Source of the DNA: an uncultured Collinsella sp.
GTDB taxonomy: Bacteria; Actinomycetota; Coriobacteriia; Coriobacteriales; Coriobacteriaceae
Direction: 5' to 3'
Assembly: GCA_958431945.1 (NCBI GenBank)
Contig: CAUASQ010000048.1
Span: forward strand, 1-11,643
DNA length: 11,643 bases
The notes under the pieces are model-generated. The model ran no database searches. It was given only the letters and a program-made list of their open reading frames with translations, and was not told the origin of the DNA. The position numbers and the translations under genes are program-made. This document shows positions 6,599 to 11,643 of the stretch, piece after piece. The stretch's first letter is position 1. Each line of letters opens with the position of its first letter.

Positions 6599-6640
6599 TC
6601 CGAAGGGGACGGAGGAAAACGGATCATTTTCGTCCGTTCC
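6592..6640. repeat. GGGGACGG hairpin element overlapping the pncB stop
   Basis: AAAATGATCCG (6592-6602) is perfectly complementary to CGGATCATTTT (6620-6630). The loop carries AAGGGGACGGAGGAAAA. CGTCC at 6631-6635 can also pair with GGACG in the loop (6607-6611), so alternative folds exist. The core resembles the REPIN-like element at 4232-4310. The stem followed by TTTT could act as a weak terminator for pncB. The stop codon of pncB lies in the left arm. Confidence 0.7.
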
Positions 6641-6701
6641 GCACCAGGCGCCCCGACTGCCCCAGCTCGCCCGAACGCTCGACATTCGATTGGTTTGACG
6701 T

Positions 6702-7829
6702 ATGACGACTTCTTATAAAACGATGGTGGTAAAGATCGGTTCGTCCACGGTGGTGGGCGCCGACGGCAAGGTCAACCGCGCCTTTATCGGCGGGCTTGCC
6801 GACCAGGCCGCAGCGCTGCGCGAGCTTGGCTGGCGCCTGGTCGTGGTGAGCTCGGGTGCCATTGCCTGCGGCTATCCCGTGCTGGGCTTCGACCGCAAGC
6901 CGGTCGGTGACCTGCCGAGCCTGCAGGCCTGCGCCTCGGCCGGCCAGTGCATCATCTCGTCGGCCTACGACGAGGAGTTCCATGCGCGCGACCTGCTCAC
7001 CTCGCTCGTGCTGCTCACGCGTCACGACACGGCGCGCCGCACGTCCTACTTGCACGCGCGCGACGCCCTGCTGCGCCTGGTGGAGCTGGGCGTGGTGCCG
7101 GTCGTCAACGAGAACGACACCGTTACCGTCGATGAGATCAAGTTCGGCGACAACGACACGCTGGCGGCGCTTGTGAGCTGCCTGGTTTCTGCCGATCTGT
7201 GCGTGACGCTCTCGGACATCGATGGCCTCTACACCGCCAATCCGCATGAGGATCCGACGGCCGAGTTTATCCCGGTCGTGCATAAGATCGATGCCAAGAT
7301 TATCGCCTCGGCGGGCGATTCTTCCACATCGGTGGGTACGGGCGGCATGATCACCAAGATTCGCGCGAGCCGCATTCTCATGACGGCGGGCATTCAAAGC
7401 GTGATTTGCTCGGGCGAGGAGCCCGATGCGCTCGTGCGTCTGGCCCGCGGCGAGAGCGTGGGTACGCTGTTCGATCCGCCGGCGGAGCGCCTGGACATTG
7501 CGCCGCGCAAGTTGTGGATCGCACTGGGTGACAAGGCGCATGGCTCGGTGACGGTCGATGATGGCGCCGCGAAGGCGCTGGTCAGCCGCGGATCGTCGCT
7601 GCTCGCGGTGGGTATTCGCGAGGTCGATGGCCAGTTTGCCGAGGGCGATGTGCTCGACGTGTGCGACCCGAGCGGCATGGTTGTCGCCCGTGGTATCGCC
7701 GAGGCCGATTCGGACGTGCTGGAGCTTGCAGCCGGCCGCCGCCAGGACCAGATTGCCAGCAACCGCCTGCTCGCAGACCTGGCCGAGAAGCCCGCGATCC
7801 ATAGGGACAACTTGATAGTGTTCGCCTAA
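6702..7829 (+). CDS. proB: Glutamate 5-kinase
   Basis: This enzyme phosphorylates glutamate to gamma-glutamyl phosphate, the first and usually proline-inhibited step of proline synthesis. The 375-residue protein has the amino-acid-kinase fold at about 5-260, with MVVKIGSSTVV (8-18), VVVSSGAI (47-54), VVNENDT (134-140), FGDND (148-152), DIDGLYTANP (172-181) and GTGGM (212-216). A C-terminal PUA domain covers about 268-350 (GSVTVDDGAAKAL at 281-293), as in the full-length E. coli form. The ATG at 6702 places the kinase motif correctly but has only a weak ribosome site (GGTTTG). A 98-base palindrome starts 14 bases after its stop. proA is not next; a reverse-strand peptidase gene lies between. 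Confidence 0.96.
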   Translation: MTTSYKTMVVKIGSSTVVGADGKVNRAFIGGLADQAAALRELGWRLVVVSSGAIACGYPVLGFDRKPVGDLPSLQACASAGQCIISSAYDEEFHARDLLTSLVLLTRHDTARRTSYLHARDALLRLVELGVVPVVNENDTVTVDEIKFGDNDTLAALVSCLVSADLCVTLSDIDGLYTANPHEDPTAEFIPVVHKIDAKIIASAGDSSTSVGTGGMITKIRASRILMTAGIQSVICSGEEPDALVRLARGESVGTLFDPPAERLDIAPRKLWIALGDKAHGSVTVDDGAAKALVSRGSSLLAVGIREVDGQFAEGDVLDVCDPSGMVVARGIAEADSDVLELAAGRRQDQIASNRLLADLAEKPAIHRDNLIVFA

Positions 7830-7843
7830 CCAATTGACGCTGC

Positions 7844-7941
7844 AAACGCCCCTAAGCGGCAATCTGACGTTCAATCGTCGGGCATGACCAGAAGGTCAAT
7901 GCCCTCCTCTTTCACGTCACCTTGCTCGCTTAGGGGCGTTT
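7844..7941. terminator. Nested 98-base imperfect palindrome between convergent genes
   Basis: Three stems are stacked in nested order. The outer is 15 bp and perfect, AAACGCCCCTAAGCG (7844-7858) with 7927-7941. The middle is 6 bp, TGACGT (7865-7870) with 7914-7919. The inner is 10 bp, GGGCATGACC (7880-7889) with 7894-7904, having one bulged A and an AGAA loop. The internal loops are nearly symmetric (6/7 and 9/9). It follows the proB stop by 14 bases, and the far arm ends in GGGGCGTTTTCG, so it can serve as terminator for proB and, in the other direction, for the convergent peptidase gene. Confidence 0.65.
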
Positions 7942-7974
7942 TCGCTTTCTGTCCTCTACCAGCGGCATTGTCGT

Positions 7975-8028
7975 TGCCGGCACTTGGGGACGTTCCTATT
8001 GTGCCGGCAGACGGGGACACTCCTTTGC
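7975..8028. repeat. Two tandem 27-base GGGGAC repeats
   Basis: Unit 1 (7975-8001) and unit 2 (8002-8028) both begin with TGCCGGCA, then three variable bases, GGGGAC, and a TCCT-T-rich end; 19 of 27 positions agree. TGCCGGCA is itself a perfect palindrome. Unit 2 runs into the stop codon of the peptidase gene (8028-8030). The GGGGAC core plus CCTnTTG tail resembles the AAACCACC palindrome read on the other strand. Confidence 0.7.
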
Positions 8029-9446
8029 TAGAAGATCTGGCGCAGGTCTCCGCGGTTGAGGGCTTCGTCGAAGAGGTGCTTGAACACCACGCTGCCGTGC
8101 AAGCCGTCGTGCTCGAACTCGTTGGTCACCCAGGCATGCGAGTTGCCCACGCGGCTGAGCGTATCGAGCTGCATGCCCGAGTCCACGTACATGTCATCGA
8201 AGTACACCGCGGCCTGCAGGGGCACCTCGTTGCACGCCAGGCGCTGCGGGTCGTAGATCTTGTCCCAGCTTGTGTCTTCCATAAGCAGGTCCATCGCCGG
8301 CTTGAAGGGCTTAAGTTCGGGCATCTGCTCAAACATCCACGGGAACATGGCCTCGCCGGTAAACATGAGCGGTCGCGTGAGCGTGTCGAACTCGGCACGA
8401 TGGGCCTTCTCTTCTGCCGCGGCCCAGCGAATGGGCATGGTGTCGCCGTCGGCGTAGATGAACTCCTGAAGCGTCCAGTACAGCGGATTCGTGCGCGTGT
8501 TGGTGCGCTCGAAGGCGCGCATCAAAAAGCTGTCGGATACCGAGGCGCCGCAGGCCAGCGTGCCGTCGCCGTCAACAAAAGCATGATCGATAATCCAATG
8601 CATGCGCTCAAAGCTCGGCTTCATGCCAAAGTCGCTGCCCATGAGCTGCAGGCGTTCGACCGTCATCGGCGAGCCGTCGGGTAGCACGGGCTTTTGCTCC
8701 TCGAGGGCATCTGCCAGGGCCGCCACGCGCTCGACGTCGGCGGGGTAGCGGTTGTAATACTGCTGCGTCTTGGCAGCCATGCGCGGGAAGGTGTGCGCGT
8801 AGACCTCGCTTGCGCTCGCCGGCACGTGGGGGATGCCGCCGCAGGTAAAGCTTGCCGCCACGCCCTCGGGGAAGAGCGACAGATAGCTCAGCGTCAAAAA
8901 GCCGCCGTAGCTCTGCCCGAGCGTGACCCAGGGCCTGCCGCCAAAGCCCACCAGGCGCAGGTACTCAAAATCGCGCACGATGGAGCTGGAGAGGTGGCGC
9001 TTGAGGAAGTCCGCCTGCGAGCGGTCCGCATCGGCGCCGGCTGCCTCGGCACGCTCGCCCAGTGCGGCAATCGTGCGCCCGTCTACACAGCTGCTGCGTC
9101 CGGTGCCGCGCTGGTCGGGCAGGACGACGCGGAAGTGCTTGACGGCCTCCTCGATCCAGCCGTCGCTTGTGGGTGACAGCGGACGCGGGCTCTCGCCGCC
9201 GGGGCCGCCCTGCAAAAACAGGAGCAGTGGCAGATCGTCGTTGATGCGGTCGGGCGCGCAAACCACACGGTAGAAGAGCTTGATGCTCTCGGGCGCACCT
9301 GCGATGGGCGCCGGCATGGCGCCGCGGCGCATGGTGCTGCCGACGGCCAGGAGCATCGGCTCCAGGCCGCGCCAGTCGAGGGGGACGTCGATGCTGTGGT
9401 CCTCGACATACAGGCCGGGGACGTGGTACGAAGTGATGAGGGCCAT
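8028..9446 (-). CDS. Proline iminopeptidase-like alpha/beta hydrolase (peptidase family S33)
   Basis: This probably cytoplasmic serine aminopeptidase would release N-terminal proline from peptides. The 472-residue protein has an alpha/beta-hydrolase core. LQGGPGG (78-84) supplies the oxyanion region typical of S33, DQRGTGRSS (111-119) follows, and the nucleophile elbow is GQSYGG (177-182) with Ser179. A helical cap fills the middle. The C-terminal region with SHAWVTNEFEHDGLHG likely carries the catalytic His. There is no signal peptide or membrane segment. The ATG at 9444-9446 follows GGAAG by six bases; an in-frame upstream start at 9527 adds 27 residues without a better ribosome site. It lies between proB and proA but is read the opposite way, convergent with proB and divergent from proA (112-base gap). 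Substrate is inferred from family; other peptide or ester substrates are possible. Confidence 0.88.
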   Translation of the reverse strand: MALITSYHVPGLYVEDHSIDVPLDWRGLEPMLLAVGSTMRRGAMPAPIAGAPESIKLFYRVVCAPDRINDDLPLLLFLQGGPGGESPRPLSPTSDGWIEEAVKHFRVVLPDQRGTGRSSCVDGRTIAALGERAEAAGADADRSQADFLKRHLSSSIVRDFEYLRLVGFGGRPWVTLGQSYGGFLTLSYLSLFPEGVAASFTCGGIPHVPASASEVYAHTFPRMAAKTQQYYNRYPADVERVAALADALEEQKPVLPDGSPMTVERLQLMGSDFGMKPSFERMHWIIDHAFVDGDGTLACGASVSDSFLMRAFERTNTRTNPLYWTLQEFIYADGDTMPIRWAAAEEKAHRAEFDTLTRPLMFTGEAMFPWMFEQMPELKPFKPAMDLLMEDTSWDKIYDPQRLACNEVPLQAAVYFDDMYVDSGMQLDTLSRVGNSHAWVTNEFEHDGLHGSVVFKHLFDEALNRGDLRQIF

Positions 9447-9558
9447 GTGAGTCTTCCGTTCGTTGCGGTGTTTCGGGTTGACCAATTCTACCGCCGCGGG
9501 CGAGGCCATGCGCAAATCGGCTACCATGGTTGCAAACTTCTAGGAGAAAGGGCCGCCC

Positions 9559-10845
9559 ATGTCGGTCGATATAGCCACGTATGTCCACGATCTTGCCGTT
9601 GCCGCTAAGGCAGCGTCGGCCTCGCTTGCCACGGCGAGCGACGAGCAGCGCCAGGAGGCCGTGCGCGCCATGGCCGCAGCACTGCGCAACGGTGTCGACT
9701 CCATCGTTGCCGCCAACGAGCTCGATATGTCCGCCGCGCGCGATGCGGGGACCTCGGCGGGGCTCCTCGACCGTCTGCTGCTGACGCCCGAGCGCGTTGA
9801 GGGTATGGCCGCCGGCCTGGAGAAGCTCGCCGAGCTGCCCGATCCCGTCGGCCGCGTGCTCGACCACCGCGTGCTCGCAAGCGGCGTGGACCTCACCCGC
9901 GTGAGCGTGCCGTTGGGCCTGGTCGCCATGGTGTACGAGGCGCGCCCCAACGTGACGGCCGACGCCGCGGGCATCTGCATCCGCACCGGCAACGCCTGCA
10001 TTCTGCGCGGCGGCTCGCTGGCCTATCACTCGTGTGCCATGATTTCTGAGCTGCTGGCCGATGCGCTCGAGACCAAGGGCTTCCCGCGCGAGGCTATCTC
10101 GATGATCGAGTCCACCGACCGCGAGGCCACCGGCGAGCTCATGAAGCTCCGCGGTATTGTCGACGTACTCATTCCGCGCGGCGGTGCAGGCCTGATCCAG
10201 CGCTGCGTGCGCGAGTCGCTTGTGCCGGTAATCGAGACGGGCACGGGCAACTGCCACATCTACGTGCATGAGTCCGCCGACTTTGATAAGGCGCTCAACA
10301 TTATCGTTAATGCCAAGACCCAGCGTGTAGGCGTGTGCAATGCCGCCGAGTCGCTGCTGGTCGACCATGCTGTGGCCAATGTGTTTTTGCCTGCGGTCGT
10401 TGCCGTGCTGCACGACCACGGCGTGCTCATTCACGGCGACGAGGCCACGTGCGCCGCATGCGCCGACGCCGGGCTTGCCGAGGGCGATGACTACGTTGCC
10501 GCGACTGAGGAGGACTGGGGTCGCGAGTATCTGGCGCTCGAGATGAGCGTGAAGGTCGTGGCGAACGAGGACGAGGCCATCGCGCACATCAACCGCTACG
10601 GCACGATGCACTCCGAGGCCATCGTTGCAGAGGACACGGATGCTTGCGAGCGCTTCCTGGACGAGGTCGATGCCTCGGCCGTGTATGCCAACGCCAGCAC
10701 GCGCTTTACCGACGGCGGCGAGTTTGGCCTGGGCGCCGAGATTGGCATCTCGACCCAAAAGCTCCACGCCCGCGGCCCCTTTGCCGCCGAGGCCCTCACC
10801 ACCTACAAATACAAGCTCCGAGGCACCGGCCAGGTCCGCCCCTAA
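9559..10845 (+). CDS. proA: Gamma-glutamyl phosphate reductase (glutamate-5-semialdehyde dehydrogenase)
   Basis: The enzyme reduces gamma-glutamyl phosphate with NADPH to glutamate-5-semialdehyde, the second step of proline synthesis, acting directly on the labile product of ProB. The 428-residue protein is of usual length for the family. Motifs include VYEARPNVTADAAG (125-138), ILRGGSLAYHS (148-158), ETGTGNCHIYVHE (226-238) and KTQRVGVCNAAESLLV (253-268) with the catalytic Cys260. The C-terminal part contains RFTDGGEFGLGAEIGISTQKLHARGP-type sequence, which is highly conserved in ProA. The start at 9559 has AGGAGAAAGGG upstream (9542-9552). It is separated from proB by the reverse-strand peptidase gene, so it needs its own promoter in 9447-9558, where I see no clear one. 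A hairpin lies 14 bases past its stop. Confidence 0.97.
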   Translation: MSVDIATYVHDLAVAAKAASASLATASDEQRQEAVRAMAAALRNGVDSIVAANELDMSAARDAGTSAGLLDRLLLTPERVEGMAAGLEKLAELPDPVGRVLDHRVLASGVDLTRVSVPLGLVAMVYEARPNVTADAAGICIRTGNACILRGGSLAYHSCAMISELLADALETKGFPREAISMIESTDREATGELMKLRGIVDVLIPRGGAGLIQRCVRESLVPVIETGTGNCHIYVHESADFDKALNIIVNAKTQRVGVCNAAESLLVDHAVANVFLPAVVAVLHDHGVLIHGDEATCAACADAGLAEGDDYVAATEEDWGREYLALEMSVKVVANEDEAIAHINRYGTMHSEAIVAEDTDACERFLDEVDASAVYANASTRFTDGGEFGLGAEIGISTQKLHARGPFAAEALTTYKYKLRGTGQVRP

Positions 10846-10859
10846 CGCCCGCGCAAACA

Positions 10860-10900
10860 AAAACCACCACAAAGGTGCCTGTCCCCTTTGTGATGGTTTT
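10860..10900. terminator. AAACCACC palindrome, intact copy; likely bidirectional terminator
   Basis: AAAACCACCACAAAGG (10860-10875) pairs with 10885-10900 at 15 of 16 positions around the loop TGCCTGTCC. It lies between the convergent proA and HD-hydrolase genes, 14 bases after one stop and 4 bases after the other. It ends in TTTT on both strands, so it can stop transcription in both directions. The arm plus loop, AAAAACC through GCCTGT (10859-10882), is repeated exactly at 11567-11590. Confidence 0.75.
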
Positions 10901-10904
10901 GGAA

Positions 10905-11504
10905 TTAAGCCTGAAAGGTGTCGCGGTCGGGGGCGAAGGACTGCATGGCCGCGATGGTACGGTCGAAGAGCTCGGGGAGCTCCCAGCCCAGCATCTCGGC
11001 ACCCTGCGTAATCACGTCGCGCGAGCAGCCGGCGGCAAAGCGCTTGTCCTTGAACTTTTTCTTGAGCGACTTGGTCGTAAAGTCCATGACGCTCTTACTC
11101 GGACGCATGATGACGGCAGCACCGATCAAGCCGGTGAGCTCGTCGCAGGCAAACAGGATCTTTTCCATCTGCAGCTCGGGCTTGGGCAGCGAGGTGTTGA
11201 AGTCCGACGTGTGCGTCTGAATGGCGCGAATGAGATCGGGAGAGGCGCCCTCGCCTTCAAGGATCTCGGCCGCATAGATGGTGTGGTTCATGGGGTCGTC
11301 CTCATGCTCCTCCCAATCTAGGTCGTGCAGCAGACCGACGATGCCCCAAAACTCCTCGTTCTCGGGGTCGAACTCGCGCGCAAAGTAGCGCATGGTGCCC
11401 TCGACCGTTTCGCCGTGGGTGATGTGGAACGGGTCCTTATTGTGCTCGTTGAGCAATTCGAACGCACGGTCGCGGGTGATTCCGGCGGAAAGTGGCTCTG
11501 CCAT
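10905..11504 (-). CDS. HD-domain phosphohydrolase (COG2316-like)
   Basis: This 199-residue protein belongs to the HD superfamily of metal-dependent phosphohydrolases. The metal-binding pattern is visible as H30 (ITHGETVEG), the doublet H60-D61 in LLHDLDWEEH, histidines H74 and H98 (NHTIYAAE, IQTHTSD) and D121 in ACDELTGLI. Residues 1-130 make the HD domain; the rest is helical and basic around 145-156. There is no membrane segment or signal. Small stand-alone HD proteins like this are usually only predicted hydrolases, and substrate is unknown; a nucleotide is the common guess. The ATG at 11502-11504 follows AAGGAG by six bases, which decides the start; a longer frame to 11615 would run through the repeat and IS terminus and is not real. 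It converges on proA across a shared palindrome. Confidence 0.87.
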   Translation of the reverse strand: MAEPLSAGITRDRAFELLNEHNKDPFHITHGETVEGTMRYFAREFDPENEEFWGIVGLLHDLDWEEHEDDPMNHTIYAAEILEGEGASPDLIRAIQTHTSDFNTSLPKPELQMEKILFACDELTGLIGAAVIMRPSKSVMDFTTKSLKKKFKDKRFAAGCSRDVITQGAEMLGWELPELFDRTIAAMQSFAPDRDTFQA

Positions 11505-11547
11505 AAAAGGCTCCTTGTGCTCGCAGGTATCGCTAAGAATGAATACT

Positions 11548-11565
11548 ACTAGAACGACTAGAACG
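11548..11565. repeat. Tandem 9-base repeat upstream of the HD gene
   Basis: ACTAGAACG occurs twice back to back (11548-11556 and 11557-11565), 44-61 bases upstream of the HD-gene start. It may be part of its promoter region, but no clear -35/-10 pair is seen. Confidence 0.5.
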
Positions 11566-11566
11566 A

Positions 11567-11590
11567 AAAAACCACCACAAAGGTGCCTGT
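11567..11590 (-). repeat. Left half of AAACCACC palindrome, split by IS
   Basis: The 24 bases are identical to 10859-10882 (arm plus the first loop bases). The expected right arm is missing, and an IS-like terminus begins at 11590 instead. The arm is also the exact complement of 61-76. Confidence 0.7.
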
Positions 11591-11596
11591 GAACTG

Positions 11597-11629
11597 CCTC
11601 CCATTTCTTGGACATCGGGAAATGGGAGG
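11597..11629 (+). promoter_or_regulatory. Hairpin masking a ribosome-binding site at the IS left end
   Basis: CCTCCCATTTC (11597-11607) pairs perfectly with GAAATGGGAGG (11619-11629). GGGAGG (11624-11629) is a good ribosome site six bases before the ATG at 11636. A transcript reading in from outside would fold and hide this site. Such masking is known in several IS elements as protection against outside transcription. Confidence 0.5.
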
Positions 11630-11635
11630 TTTTCC

Positions 11636-11643
11636 ATGAGTAT
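11636..11643 (+). CDS. Possible start of IS transposase OrfA (partial)
   Basis: ATG at 11636 with GGGAGG six bases upstream begins a frame (Met-Ser-) cut by the window edge. Position inside the IS-like left end suggests OrfA. Nothing else can be said. Confidence 0.3.

Larger units (their letters stand above)
11590..11643 (+). mobile_element. Left end of an IS3-family-like insertion sequence (partial)
   Basis: The segment begins TGAACTGCCTCCCATTTC and continues to TTGGACA, a layout typical of IS3/IS150-group left termini as I remember them. An inverted copy of the inner part (GAAATGGGAGG, 11619-11629) follows, then an ATG at 11636 that would start OrfA. The window ends seven bases later, so the transposase cannot be seen. 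Compare the similar terminus at 1-54. Confidence 0.5.

Noticed and set aside
7824..7941. Integron attC-like site at the palindrome after proB
   Set aside because: GCCTAAC (7824-7830) fits RYYYAAC, but no matching GTTRRRY core lies at the other end, and there is no integrase or cassette array.
8965..10872. Very long minus-strand open frame across proA and the peptidase start
   Set aside because: It spans two clearly supported genes in other frames. Its composition (Arg/His/Gly/Ala-rich) is that of a GC-driven shadow.
11505..11615. N-terminal extension of the HD protein with a hydrophobic stretch
   Set aside because: The extension would be translated from the repeat and the IS-like terminus, and the internal ATG at 11504 has a strong AAGGAG at ideal spacing.
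1..11643. CRISPR array, toxin-antitoxin pair, phage or defence genes
   Set aside because: No regularly spaced repeats, no small two-gene modules and no proteins of those kinds are present. The only repeats are palindromes and one two-unit tandem.

Overview
The window looks like a piece of a high-GC (roughly 60 %, estimated by eye) Gram-positive chromosome, most likely Coriobacteriia and probably Collinsella. This is inferred from base composition, the Streptococcus/Actinobacteria-like forms of the proteins, and the abundance of short GGGGAC-containing palindromes between genes. No species-level marker is present. Nearly all of it is housekeeping genes. The unusual content lies between the genes and at both window ends.

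Layout. Bases 1-54 look like the right end of an IS3-family insertion sequence, abutting half of a palindromic intergenic element. On the minus strand follow trpS (tryptophanyl-tRNA synthetase, 351-1400) and, upstream of it, a WecA/TagO-type polyprenyl-phosphate sugar-1-phosphate transferase (1560-2759). A 524-base gap (2760-3283) holds candidate promoters facing both ways, two hairpins and a possible minus-strand small RNA. On the plus strand come a PflX-type (COG1313) radical SAM protein (3284-4222), a perfect 31-bp inverted repeat (4232-4310), tRNA-Ala(CGC) with a good promoter and terminator, a small coiled-coil membrane protein (4553-5011), pncB (5093-6598) and proB (6702-7829). A minus-strand S33 proline iminopeptidase-like gene (8028-9446) lies between proB and proA (9559-10845, plus). 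A minus-strand HD-domain hydrolase (10905-11504) follows. The last 54 bases look like the left end of an IS3-family element.

How the genes work together. proB and proA make the first two steps of proline synthesis from glutamate; the enzyme between them probably releases N-terminal proline from peptides, so the locus joins proline synthesis with proline salvage. proC is not in the window. pncB salvages nicotinate for NAD. trpS and tRNA-Ala serve translation. The WecA/TagO-like enzyme starts lipid-linked cell-wall glycopolymer assembly.

Most genes have a short palindromic or repeated element at or just past the stop codon. Several share a GGGAC core, and one is built like a REPIN (two REP-like units in inverted orientation). 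No transposase that could move them is visible. The two IS termini each abut one half of the same palindrome type, and each runs exactly 54 bases to the window edge. That is what one would expect if this is a draft contig that broke at repeated IS copies. I found no clear new multi-gene system.
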